Source of the DNA: Welwitschia mirabilis
Lineage: Eukaryota > Gnetophyta > Gnetopsida > Welwitschiales
NCBI GenBank assembly: GCA_051453625.1
Contig: JBOZIK010000001.1
Span: 71,142,082-71,206,081, forward strand
Length of the DNA stretch: 64,000 bases
Reading direction: 5' to 3'
How positions within the stretch are numbered: position 1 is the first letter of the stretch; each line of letters begins with the position of its first letter. A program made the translations under genes and the position numbers. The notes below the pieces were generated by a model. The model was not told where the DNA came from. It ran no database searches and saw only the letters and a list, made by a program, of their open reading frames with translations. Shown here in pieces: positions 21,391 to 32,890 of the stretch.

Positions 21391-21932
21391 CAAAATCATA
21401 AAAACATAAGAGTAAAAAGGAAATACTAAAGCAAACTAAAAATAAACTTTATTCAAATCCTAAAATCTATTCAACACTTTTATTGAAAAGGAAGAAAAAA
21501 AGAAGGATTTGTTTTTATGGTCTCAGGACATTGTATTCTTTTAGAGAAATAAGGCCCAAACTAAATATCCATTAATTAATAAAACATAAAAGATATATAA
21601 TTATTTTTTAATAGAATCAATTAAAGGAAGAAAGAGATAGTAGATAAATCTCTATGAGACCATACAAGTGTATAAATTTTGAAAGTTAAAAGAAAGATTA
21701 ATGATGACTCTTGTTTAGGGAAGATATTTTCATTATTATGAGAGGTTTATTTTAATCATTACAAAGAAAAGTATATTTTAGTCCACTTGGAAGATTTACT
21801 AAAATTTTCAACCTCTAGCTCATGTAGTGGAGAATCTCCCTTAAGGTGTAAGTTTTCATTTAATAGTTGGACTTCCTTGCAATTTAAGGATTTTATTTCT
21901 TTTTAATTTTGATCTAAAAAGTCATGTCCAAA
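21391..21932 (-). pseudogene. Element B pol remnant of uncertain domain
   Basis: The minus strand has a short open stretch with SPLHELEVENF near 21,805-21,840 that may be part of the protease-RT linker. If so, the RT, RNase H and integrase core between it and 21,390 have been deleted. No RT or integrase catalytic motif was found. Confidence 0.35.
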
Positions 21933-22622
21933 NNNNNNNNNNNNNNNNNNNNNNNNNNNNNNNNNNNNNNNNNNNNNNNNNNNNNNNNNNNNNNNNNNNN
22001 NNNNNNNNNNNNNNNNNNNNNNNNNNNNNNNNNNNNNNNNNNNNNNNNNNNNNNNNNNNNNNNNNNNNNNNNNNNNNNNNNNNNNNNNNNNNNNNNNNNN
22101 NNNNNNNNNNNNNNNNNNNNNNNNNNNNNNNNNNNNNNNNNNNNNNNNNNNNNNNNNNNNNNNNNNNNNNNNNNNNNNNNNNNNNNNNNNNNNNNNNNNN
22201 NNNNNNNNNNNNNNNNNNNNNNNNNNNNNNNNNNNNNNNNNNNNNNNNNNNNNNNNNNNNNNNNNNNNNNNNNNNNNNNNNNNNNNNNNNNNNNNNNNNN
22301 NNNNNNNNNNNNNNNNNNNNNNNNNNNNNNNNNNNNNNNNNNNNNNNNNNNNNNNNNNNNNNNNNNNNNNNNNNNNNNNNNNNNNNNNNNNNNNNNNNNN
22401 NNNNNNNNNNNNNNNNNNNNNNNNNNNNNNNNNNNNNNNNNNNNNNNNNNNNNNNNNNNNNNNNNNNNNNNNNNNNNNNNNNNNNNNNNNNNNNNNNNNN
22501 NNNNNNNNNNNNNNNNNNNNNNNNNNNNNNNNNNNNNNNNNNNNNNNNNNNNNNNNNNNNNNNNNNNNNNNNNNNNNNNNNNNNNNNNNNNNNNNNNNNN
22601 NNNNNNNNNNNNNNNNNNNNNN
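21933..22622. other. Assembly gap, 690 N
   Basis: Gap inside pol of element B. If its size is accurate it is too short to hold the roughly 3 kb of missing RT, RNase H and integrase. Confidence 0.99.
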
Positions 22623-22639
22623 ACCTAGATCTTTCTCAG

Positions 22640-23030
22640 ATGAATTAAAAACTCTAATTTTAAACTTTTTATTTCTTAGATAACAATCCATAATCCTAGT
22701 TCTTATGTTAATAATGCAGTGGACTATTGTAAAGAAGGCTTATCCTAGAAGTAGTGGGTATCCTCTGTTATGTTTAACCTTTATGATAACCACATCTACT
22801 AGGTAGTAAGTCTTTTCAATTTGATTACTAAATCTTTGATGACCCCTAAGGGTTTCTTAATTAAAGTATTTGCTAACTCTAAGAGAATCTGAGTAGGCTC
22901 TATTATACCTTCTAAACTAAGTATTTTGCAAATGTGTAATGGCATGATGTTAACACTTGCTACAATGTTGATTAAAGCTCTTCTAATCTTTTTATTTCCC
23001 TCTAATATAATACTAATTATCACTACCTCT
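22640..23030 (-). pseudogene. Element B aspartic protease and downstream linker (broken)
   Basis: Minus strand 22,799-23,023 reads RRALINIVASVNIMPLHICK, matching the gypsy protease core ALIDLGASVNIMP with the catalytic Asp changed to Asn and Gly to Val. Downstream, YPLLLG near 22,755 and MDCYLRNKKFKIRVFN near 22,640-22,690 match the conserved 'PLILGRPFL...G...VRLNVF' segment. Element F (58,856-59,060) carries a closely similar protease, so B and F belong to the same lineage. Confidence 0.85.
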
Positions 23031-23039
23031 GGCTCTTTA

Positions 23040-24912
23040 AATTTTAAAGATTTTTGTAATACTAAATTTATAAGGATTAAGCTAAAAAGGCTTTATTAGA
23101 AATGACTCATTTTTATTTTCTTCTTATTAAGTCTTCCATAACTTTGAGTACCCTAGATATTGTTGCAAAATTTTCCAAAAGGGTAAGTTAATGCTTATAT
23201 TTTTAATCAAGGATTTGAGATGTTCATTGAAAGTTGAATTAGCATTAAGCCTATTAAGCCAAGGAGTAGCTAATTGCTTTTGTGAAGAATTTTTATTTTT
23301 ATTTTTACTAAGAGAAGAGAAGTTATATTATTCTAATATTTTGATGTTCTCTTCTTCCTCATCATCTCAAGTGTCATTTTGGGAGGTTGGTGCTTCATAA
23401 GAAGGAGGGTTTACTTCATGTCCACTTCATGTTCCAACCTTATAGTCTCTTATTAATTCATTTGTATTTGGAAGAGGTTATGTTATTCATGATTCTTATG
23501 GTGTTTGATTTGCCAACATTGTTTGTTAAAGAATGTTTATTAAGTTTTTAATGTTGTCATTTTGTTTCTCTTGTAATTTGATAAGATTAGCAATAGAGTT
23601 TTGAAGAGAATCATCTTGATGTTGGAAATTTCATAGAATTAGTTGAAAGTTTGGATTTTCAAATAGATTTTTTAAAGGTTAAAAATTACTTTAAAAATAT
23701 GTTTTCAAAATAGGTTGTGCTTGATTTTAATTTTTTAACTTTGAAAATGTTTGATTGAAAGCATAAAATTCTTCATGCATTTTATTTTTGTATATTGGCA
23801 ATAGTGGATAATCCTTGGAAATGTGATAATTATCCTCGTATAAGTCATATGTTAGCACAACATTATTCTTAGTTGCTGATTTGACATTTAAGATCATTTT
23901 AATATAATTCTCCAGAGTTATTGTAAATTCTCTAATTAATTTTGTAAGGTTGTCTTCCACCTACTTTTCTTATTTAATCCCTTTTAAATCTTTGAGAATT
24001 TCTCTTATAATGCAGTTATCTTTTGATATTGGCCAAGTCTAACTTACCTCTACAAGTTCTTTTAATGTTTTTTAAAAATTTTATAATATGAGGTTATTAA
24101 GGTTTTCACTATAAGAAAAGTCTATAAGTTGTTTTATTTTATGGTTTAGTCCACTATAAAAGTAGTTAACTAGTACTTCCTATGTAAAAGTGTCTATAGA
24201 TTATTGTGGATTGCTATAAGAAGTGTTCATATGTGGAAGCATAATTTTTATTTAGTTGTTGTTGAAAGTCTGTCATTTCCTTTTTTCTTTTTCTAATGAT
24301 TGCTTTAATTATGAGTCTTTTAATGAAGGCTTCATTGACTTGATTCTAAGACTTTAAACTTTTGTGGGGTATTGCTTTTAGCCAAAGCTTTACTCTTTCC
24401 TTTAATATCATTGGAAAGATTACCATGTATGTTCTATTACTAATCCTCTTATTTTCATTTCTAGAGGTAAGAATCAATTATTCTATGTCCACAATGTATT
24501 AGAGGGGATCATCATCATATTTGCCACTAAGATTAGATAGCATTTAGGTTTTTTAACTTAACATCATCTCCTAGTGGTCAATTGAAAAGGGTTTGAATTT
24601 ATCATTTCCTATGTGCTAGTAATTCCATAAGGGTAAGGTTTGCATTAGGACTAGGGGTTAAAGATTCTACAACTTATTTTTTCTTTTGTGTAGTACTCAA
24701 CATTGTAAAATAACCTTCTTCTAGATTATCTTTTAAAAATTTTTCTTAAATGGAATCAAATTCAAAAAAAAAAATTAGAATGAATATTATATGCACCTAG
24801 AGATTGTTTTTCCAATTCGATTCCAAAGTCTACTAGTCCTTCTTTGATGTTATATTCTATAAACAACTTTTCTTTCTGATATTTCTTTCTTGGACTAACT
24901 ATGTCATAGCAT
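23040..24912 (-). pseudogene. Element B Gag (broken)
   Basis: LVNYFYSGLNHKIKQLIDFS (about 24,110-24,170, minus strand) matches the Gag block 'xxxFYxGLNxxTRxxLD' of Athila/Tat elements. YEDNYHISKDYPLLP near 23,795-23,845 corresponds to the zinc-knuckle region 'CGxxHxxxxCP', with the cysteine positions changed to Tyr. The 77-codon open stretch 23,727-23,960 is part of this Gag. The N-terminal part runs into a 283-N gap. Confidence 0.78.
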
Positions 24913-25195
24913 NNNNNNNNNNNNNNNNNNNNNNNNNNNNNNNNNNNNNNNNNNNNNNNNNNNNNNNNNNNNNNNNNNNNNNNNNNNNNNNNNNNNNNNN
25001 NNNNNNNNNNNNNNNNNNNNNNNNNNNNNNNNNNNNNNNNNNNNNNNNNNNNNNNNNNNNNNNNNNNNNNNNNNNNNNNNNNNNNNNNNNNNNNNNNNNN
25101 NNNNNNNNNNNNNNNNNNNNNNNNNNNNNNNNNNNNNNNNNNNNNNNNNNNNNNNNNNNNNNNNNNNNNNNNNNNNNNNNNNNNNNNNNNNNNNN
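24913..25195. other. Assembly gap, 283 N
   Basis: Gap between the element B Gag and its leader. Confidence 0.99.
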
Positions 25196-25387
25196 ATATG
25201 ATAAGGAGGATGATAACTGTTATTATAGGCTACAAAACACTAAATATTATGAACTAAAAACCAAAAAAATAAAATTAAAAACTAAAAATTCCTAATTAAA
25301 AATACAACATTACTACAAATAAATAAGCAAATAGAAATTTGATTTACTCATCTAAATAATGATAATCCTCATGCTCCTCAGTAGTCT

Positions 25388-25405
25388 TCCCTAGCAACAG
25401 TGCCA
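25388..25405 (-). other. Element B primer-binding site (tRNA-Asp type)
   Basis: Minus strand TGGCACTGTTGCTAGGGA matches TGGCGCCGTTGCCGGGGA, the tRNA-Asp primer site of many Athila/Tat elements, with transitions only. It lies 3 bp from the 5' LTR. Confidence 0.88.
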
Positions 25406-25408
25406 AGA

Positions 25409-26472
25409 TGTTATAATACGTATTTCTGAAAATAATTTAAGCTCATTCATAAATAAAATAGATATTTACATAATATAAAATACTAATATAGATAGGATTT
25501 GGCCCAAATGTCATAATTCATTGAAATCCTAGGCTAGAGAAAGAGAATTGATTTCCATAAGAAATACTTTATATTTTATTAATAGAAGTAAATTGCAAGG
25601 CAAGAAAGCACCACACAACACTCTTATGCAAAGTTAATTTGGGGGAAAAAATGGTAATTCACCTAAACTAATAATGCTTAACCTTGACAAAGGTTATCCT
25701 CATAACATATATCACTCAAGAAATTATCATCGAATCAGAAGCAACATAAGCTATAAGGGATAAGAACAAACAAGCATAGAAAATGAAAAATAAATCTTTG
25801 TATTACTCAAACCACTTCTGTGTTATAAAGTAGTTGCACTCAAAAAAGGAAGCACAGCCCAACACTAAGGAAGACATCTCTCTAAAACCACAAGAATGGA
25901 TCCCAACTCTTTAATCTTCTATCATAAGAATTTCCTATGCAAATGAAGATAGAGAGAAGAGTTAAAGAGGGGTCTTATTTATAGGGTTTAATAAATAAAA
26001 CTGACATACAAAATATGCTACAAAATGTGCTTAATTATAAGAATTAAATAGATGTAATGGAAAAAGGTCAGCTAGCTATTACAATTATCATCCTGGCTAT
26101 CATATAAATGACAGGAGTGGATAACAACCCTTTAGAAATAATGATTTAGTAGTTCTAGCTCTAATCCATGTTAGCATTCTTATGTGGCATCTATAGTGCT
26201 GTCATCCTAGCTATCATGAGGACGATAGAGGGGATGATAGTCCTTTTGTCTTTTTCACTAGAAAGAAGTCTTCCTTTTGCATTAGTGATTTTTCTTGAAA
26301 TCCATATGCATTAGAATATGCCTTAAATTCCTCTAGTCATGCCAAAGTTGCATATTTATGATATCTTCTATTAATTCTCCATAATCCTAAAAATTGCATC
26401 TAAACCTGTGTAAATGTTTTGCAAAATAGCTCATAAAACCCCATTAAATACATACAATTTAGTAGTGCATCA
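25409..26472 (-). repeat. Element B 5' LTR, uninterrupted
   Basis: Starts tgttataatacg and ends tagtgcatca in plus orientation, 1,064 bp. It contains 'ggataagaacaaacaagcat' near 25,758-25,777, which is the unoccupied form of the site hit by copia D1 in the 3' LTR. The 5-bp flank ataat follows. Confidence 0.9.
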
Positions 26473-26477
26473 ATAAT

Positions 26478-26945
26478 TCATACCATTTTATTATGCATTG
26501 TTTAGTAGTATAGCTATTAGTTAACATAGTAATATTTGCTAATAGATATAAATAACTTATTGATCAATAATAAATAATTAATCATTATCATAGATAATCC
26601 TTCTAGCATGAGCTTATGTAACTTCAAGTGTTTTATTACACTTCTTCTCCTATAATTTAGTCTTTTTTCTTATACATTTTTTATGGAATAAATGATCTTT
26701 ATCTTTATATCATATTATCCTTGCAAAAAATGTTGCATCCTTTGGATATGATATGAAAAATATTATCTCATGTTCCATTAATCAAGTTAATAATTATTAT
26801 ACCAGTTATGTTAGGTTGCTAATAATTCCTTTAATGTTAAGTTTAATTCATACTTTAGAGTTTTATTTTAATTTTTAGATTTATATGAACTTGTTTCATC
26901 TCTGTTTCTAATTTTTCTTCTTTTCATTTGGTTTGTCTTCTTCTA
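26478..26945. other. Spacer between elements B and C
   Basis: AT-rich and without recognisable gene, repeat or RNA. It is the right flank of B and the left flank of C. Confidence 0.5.
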
Positions 26946-26950
26946 CTAAA

Positions 26951-29854
26951 TGAACAAAAGAAAAATTTAATTTTTAAAATGAGAATACCATGCTTTAAGC
27001 CTTCACAAGAACATTTGTATACTTAACATAATAATTTAACTTAAAAAAGGAAATCAAGCATAAATAATTTATAATAAAGCATAAATAAATCTCCTGAGTT
27101 AAATTGCATATATAGGGAAAACACACAAGTATCGAATTGACAGACACCTAGCAAAAATTATTTTCAAAACTTTTTATATATTATTTAGTAAACTATCACT
27201 TTACATGATAAAAGCCTATTTATAAATGACATTTAAGTAATTAAAATGCATGATATATAATAACCATTAAGTACTACAATATTGAAAAAGAAAAATTTCA
27301 TACTGTGTAAATAGAGAAATGTAATAAATAACAAATAACTAATCTTCTATAAACACTTCCTATTATTCTAAAAGTAATTTATAACTCAAATAAATGATTA
27401 AAAGAGTTTGAATAGAAAAAAAAGACTTAAGTCATTATTTATGAAAAATAATTTTTCTAGAAAAATTCACAACTTGAAATCACATAAAATAGACTCTTAT
27501 GAGTCATTTAAACATCTTATTCCATTATATACTAGTTGTACAATAACTTATAATCAAAACATAGCACTTTAAAAAACATGATTCTTCAAATTAGGATATC
27601 AAACTGATTGACTTTAATAATATTTTCACTAAATTTTGATACATTTGACTTGAATGATAACTATTAATTATGCTTAAACTGAGTTATACAAGTGATGAAA
27701 CAAGTAAATAAGGTTATGAATTAATAAGTGATTAATAGAAACTAATATATTAATGTTTATAAGAAATCAAAATAAAACTTAGTTAATTTCATTTTATTTT
27801 AATTGAAAAAAAGAAAAGAAAAGAGAAGGAAGAGGGAGAAGATAAGGAGAATAAAATCAATAAAGGTAACTTAGAAATATTCAATACCTTTAAAACACTT
27901 ATAATATGTCATAAAACAAGTTTGTAGAACTAAAAATTTAAGATCGAGTGAAATTAATTGAAACCAATAAGAAACAAATCATCTAGAAGAATCTATAAAA
28001 ATTATAGTTACCTTATTTTAACCAAGAATATTAATAATACTATAAAACTTGGGAAAACATTGATTTCATATTCTAAAAGTATTCAAAAATTACCACAAGA
28101 TTAAATATTAATTTTTTTTAAAAACATCAATGTTAATTAAAAAAATCAATGTGAAAAAATAGGAAAATTAAGATTTTATGGTTTAGAAAATAGAATAATA
28201 CTATAAATTAACAAATGATTAAAAATAGAATTTTAAAGAATAAATTAAGGTTTGGAATTAAAGATTTTAAATTAAGAGAGGAATATAATAATAAAATTTT
28301 AGAGCAATTAGATTTGTAGAAAATAGATATGATTAAACAATCACTGATGTTTACTAATTCTACTTTAATTGAAAAAAGAAAAAAGGAAAGAGAAGTATTA
28401 CTATAAAGCATGAATAACCTCAACTTCAAAACTGAAAAAATAACTAATGTACATACTAGAGTTATGCTATGAGAAAAGAGGAAATGGGAATGCATCATCC
28501 ATTACTTAAAAACAAATATATAATCATGAAAACATATACTAGAATAAATGTGAAGAATGGAGCAAAGAATAGAGAAGAGGAATGGAAAACATAATTTATT
28601 TGACATAGAGTTCCAAACCATGAAAAATTAAATAATGCTATGATAAGTACTAAATGTTAATTACATTAGTACTAAATATGCAACATGTTATGAAAAGTCT
28701 AACTAAATTAAAAAAACAGATGATGAAAATATATAAATCAAATAAACATAAGCATTAAAACATAAAGAAAAAGAATACTTATTAATTTTTAATGTAATCA
28801 TAGTTCTCTTCATTAGTCTTCAATGCGAATGCTTCTAAGATTTAATGCCTTCTTCTTCTCTTATGCTATCCATTCATATTCACTTTACCTACCTATAATA
28901 CCCTATAGATAGACACAAATTAAAGACATGATGATGAAAAATGGACTATGAGAGGATGTAAAAGGGTAAAAATGGTTGTCTATGATAGTAATACATGAGA
29001 ATGATAAATAAAAAAGGCTTCAAAAAGCAGTATGGAGAGAAAATAAAGTTGGAACTAAGAAAATGAGAGATAGAATGTAGTTGTAAACTCCTTTTAATGC
29101 TTAAAAATCAGCTTTGAAACATGTACTTGGCTTTAAAATGACATTATTTTGATATGATGTTGGCATAATATGCAGTTTGACATTTAAAGGAATCTTTCTA
29201 GATGTACTAGGATGAGTTTCAAGTGAAGACATTATTGTAACTTGTAATTTTCATTATGTAACTAGCATTGTCAATAGTTAAATAATTACATGGCACTACA
29301 ACATCTATTTACACTAGGAAATGACACTACAACACCACATGTAATTATATTCGTAATCATCAAAATTCTAAAATTATAAATTAACTCAATTTTAATCCTT
29401 TTGGTTGATATTATTTGAAAACATCATATTTGACTTTAAAAAACTAGTAATGAATAGATTTTAATTCTAGGAATGTGAATTTATAAGGTAATGATATCCT
29501 TATAAGGTCTGATGTGATTTATATTATGCATCTAGTATTAGAATAAATTAAATAATTGTATTAGAAAGTGGACGAGGTATGGCATTGGAAAACGAACTAT
29601 GAAAACATCTCTAAAACTAATAGATTGAATAAATCTCTTATGCTTTACATTATTTCCCTCGATCTTGACATCCTAACATTATCATTAACATCAAAATGGA
29701 TTATAATGCATTGTTTTAAGATATTTAAAATTCTGATGAACCTGTTACCTAAAAAATACAAAAAGACATCTAAGTGTAGTATTAGAATTCTAAAAAATAA
29801 TAAATAAATTATAATTATTACTACCTTATTTAATTAAATATTTAAGATTCATCA
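26951..29854 (-). repeat. Element C 3' LTR
   Basis: Aligns with 42,193-44,137 followed by 57,131-58,054; the first 1.46 kb also aligns with 39,749-41,213. It begins tgaacaaaag and ends gattcatca in plus orientation, next to the PPT. It includes a purine-rich run near 27,805-27,860 that all copies share. Small open stretches such as 28,208-28,498 (minus) lie inside it and are not conserved as coding. Confidence 0.88.
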
Positions 29855-29866
29855 CACTTCCCAACT
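29855..29866 (-). other. Element C polypurine tract
   Basis: Minus strand AGTTGGGAAGTG precedes the LTR start TGATGAATCTT. Purine-rich and in the expected place. Confidence 0.72.
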
Positions 29867-32800
29867 AATCTCTTCGTATGTTCTATGCAACTAATGATGA
29901 AAAATGAACCACAAGGCATACTACTCATCTAGATGTTTACCCATAGGATGTGATGTTAGATATGTGATTATAATATCTAATGATATCCATAATTTTACTA
30001 GATGATAAGGAATTGCATAACTTATCTAGCCTTGTATATGAATTATCAAGATGTTCATAGCTTATGTTGATGGTTGTAGATCTAAAGGATGGCCTTATAA
30101 ATAAAACATCATATAAAGGAATAGGACTAGTAATTATGATAACATGAAAATGTATGTTATAGAAGATTGCAAATATAATGTAGAGACATATAAAAATTTT
30201 AACCCTTTATTCATTATATTAAAAATTAAAAGTAAGCCTTTTATTAATTTGCTAACCAAAAAGGACATAAGCTAGATAATATGAAACATACCATAGTATC
30301 ATATTATAATTAAGTGTAATAAAAAAATAGTAAATCATCTATATTTCACACATGAAATAGAGACATTATCATGTATAAGATAGAACATTATATATAATAT
30401 ACTAATAAGATGAGAGTAAAGTGTAAAAACACTTTTAATCTAATACAACATAAATAGCCTAAGTTATAGGATAATAATGAGAGGAAGAAGATCCATAATT
30501 GTATCCACTATGTTATTCACACTCCACAATTGTGGAAAAACTCTGAAGTTTATTCTAAGCTACATCTTAATCTTGCCTTAATTCATGTCTATGAGAAAAG
30601 AATCAAGTTATATAATAAAAAGTAGAACTCAAGCTATAAATAAAATACTATTATCTTTACATATCATGCTTAATCCTATTTAAACTCTTATCAATCCTAG
30701 CTAAAGGAGAATCACGCTACTCAAGTTGAGGTGTAGGCTATTATTATCATTTCTATCTTTTCAAGATATTTAAAATTAGTGGAATTAAAAAGATATCTAA
30801 TATGATCAATTCTATAAAACTCTAGACATTGGTGGATAATAACCTTTCAAATAGTAAAAGGTCAAGGAATGGTAATAGAAAATTAGAAAGATAAAGCATG
30901 ATAAACATGGACAAAAACAAGATAAAGAACATAAGAAATACAACCTTGCCTAAATTATTAAATTGTCTTTAATACTATTAAAAATGCATAAGAAGTATGA
31001 GCAGTATCTAGGATGTTGGACATGATGTAATAGATAAGAGGTACATCAGATGGCCTAAGATGATTAATAGAAAACTATTTCACATAAAGGTAGNNNNNNN
31101 NNNNNNNNNNNNNNNNNNNNNNNNNNNNNNNNNNNNNNNNNNNNNNNNNNNNNNNNNNNNNNNNNNNNNNNNNNNNNNNNNNNNNNNNNNNNNNNNNNNN
31201 NNNNNNNNNNNNNNNNNNNNNNNNNNNNNNNNNNNNNNNNNNNNNNNNNNNNNNNNNNNNNNNNNNNNNNNNNNNNNNNNNNNNNNNNNNNNNNNNNNNN
31301 NNNNNNNNNNNNNNNNNNNNNNNNNNNNNNNNNNNNNNNNNNNNNNNNNNNNNNNNNNNNNNNNNNNNNNNNNNNNNNNNNNNNNNNNNNNNNNNNNNNN
31401 NNNNNNNNNNNNNNNNNNNNNNNNNNNNNNNNNNNNNNNNNNNNNNNNNNNNNNNNNNNNNNNNNNNNNNNNNNNNNNNNNNNNNNNNNNNNNNNNNNNN
31501 NNNNNNNNNNNNNNNNNNNNNNNNNNNNNNNNNNNNNNNNNNNNNNNNNNNNNNNNNNNNNNNNNNNNNNNNNNNNNNNAAGTCTTGGTATTCGAGCTTT
31601 TGATGTTGAGAAAAAGGAAGAGGAGGAATCTAAATATAAGAAAGAGGAAGAGAAGACAAAAAAGACCTTATAAGAGATCAAATCTTTGGCATTCAAAATG
31701 GTATATTATATAAGAAAAAAGTATTCTTTCCCATTGTATCATTCAAATGAATCGATATAACAGAAATCGGTAGAAGGATGATCCTGTTAAAAATTAAAAA
31801 TGTTTTTTAATAAACATATAAAAAGAAAAGTTTATGGTCAAAGATAGATGATTTTACGTGATAATTTTTAGGAGATAGGGTTCCCAAAAAAGGATTAATT
31901 TCTACTATTTACAATTTTAAGTAGAGCTTTACTATTTAGCTTTAATGATTACTATACATTTGCATAGATTACTTCTTAAAAACTAGAGTAAAAATGGGGT
32001 TTGGTGGTCAAAAATAAAGTTTTTATAATGATAAAACCCTATACTATTTACTACAATGATGCTGTAAAACCACTTAATACATGATTTGATGTTGCAACAT
32101 CAATTTAGTAAAATCATCAAGTAATTAAGTGGTTTTAAAAAATCTAGCAAGAGTTCTCCACATGAAAAAGTAACAAAAAAGTTAAGATTAAAGATGTCTT
32201 AGTACTTAGAAAATAACTAGTTGAACCTTCAACTAGGATGAAATCTAGAATTCTAGAGTGAAAAATACATAGCTTGGTCATAATTTATTAAGAGAAAAGA
32301 ACTTAAATTTTTTTTTGATCAATAAGTTTTAAAATATAAAGAGGAGTAGGTCCTCCTAAAGCTCATATCCCTTTTTATACAATTATATGAGACCCACAGC
32401 TTTTATTTTATCATCCAAAATGTACCAATATTTTTAGCTTTATTAAATTAAAAAAGAAAAAATTTAAACATCTTTTGATTTGTTAGATTTTATTATACCT
32501 TCACATAAAAAAAGAATCAAAATAGATCTCCACTCGTTTAAATTTTTCTTAATGAATAGTTTGAGTTTAAATCCATTTAATATTTAAATATGACAAGTTT
32601 TAGCATCTTAAATATTAATTATTTTAAAAGGAAAATATTAATAACAATAAAGAAATCTTCCCATTTAGACTTTGATCTTCTAGGAAATAAATGAAAATGA
32701 GAATTAAAAAGAAAACCTTTATTACTCACTTGACACTTTAATTTAAGAATGATCTATCATAATAATATTTCATTCTTTTTTTTAATAAGAATATAATTGT

Positions 32801-32890
32801 ATTATGCATTTAATCTAGTCTCATCTAGTTCATTTAATTAAATCATTTTACTTTTAATGCATTTTTTAAAATTAACTCTATAAATATCAT
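29867..32890. other. Element C region between pol and 3' LTR (env position), no gene recognised
   Basis: Three kilobases with a 486-N gap at 31,094-31,579. Athila elements often carry an envelope-like ORF here, but no long minus-strand reading with transmembrane segments survives. On the plus strand (antisense to the element) 31,583-31,672 reads as a Glu/Lys-rich stretch (VEKKEEEESKYKKEEEKTKK), which may be a remnant of an antisense ORF or simple purine-rich sequence. Confidence 0.4.
31094..31579. other. Assembly gap, 486 N
   Basis: Gap in the 3' region of element C. Confidence 0.99.

Larger units (their letters stand above)
10330..26472 (-). mobile_element. Ty3/gypsy element B, complete ends, with copia D1 nested in its 3' LTR
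   Basis: Two LTRs, a PBS and a PPT are in the right order on the minus strand. The 5' LTR is 25,409-26,472, the PBS 25,388-25,405, the PPT 18,632-18,644, and the 3' LTR 10,330-10,672 plus 17,923-18,631. Flanking 5-bp sequences are acaat (10,325-10,329) and ataat (26,473-26,477), a target-site duplication differing by one C/T change. Removing copia D1 leaves about 8.9 kb. Gag and protease are recognisable. RT, RNase H and most of integrase are not, so this copy is either internally deleted or has an undersized 690-N gap. Confidence 0.88.

Noticed and set aside
21903-22691. Apparent 262-codon minus-strand ORF
   Set aside because: Spans a 690-N gap; only the ends are sequence and they are protease-linker remnants of element B.
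27805-27860. Long purine tract as a polypurine priming site
   Set aside because: It lies in the middle of the element C LTR and recurs in the other LTR copies; the functional PPT must be next to the LTR edge (29,855-29,866).
28208-28498. 96-codon hydrophobic minus-strand reading, possibly a membrane protein
   Set aside because: Lies in the element C LTR; the corresponding parts of the other LTR copies do not keep the frame. T-rich sequence gives Leu/Phe/Ile-rich chance ORFs.
31060-31713. Apparent 210-217-codon ORFs on both strands
   Set aside because: Mostly N. The readable ends are purine-rich low-complexity sequence.
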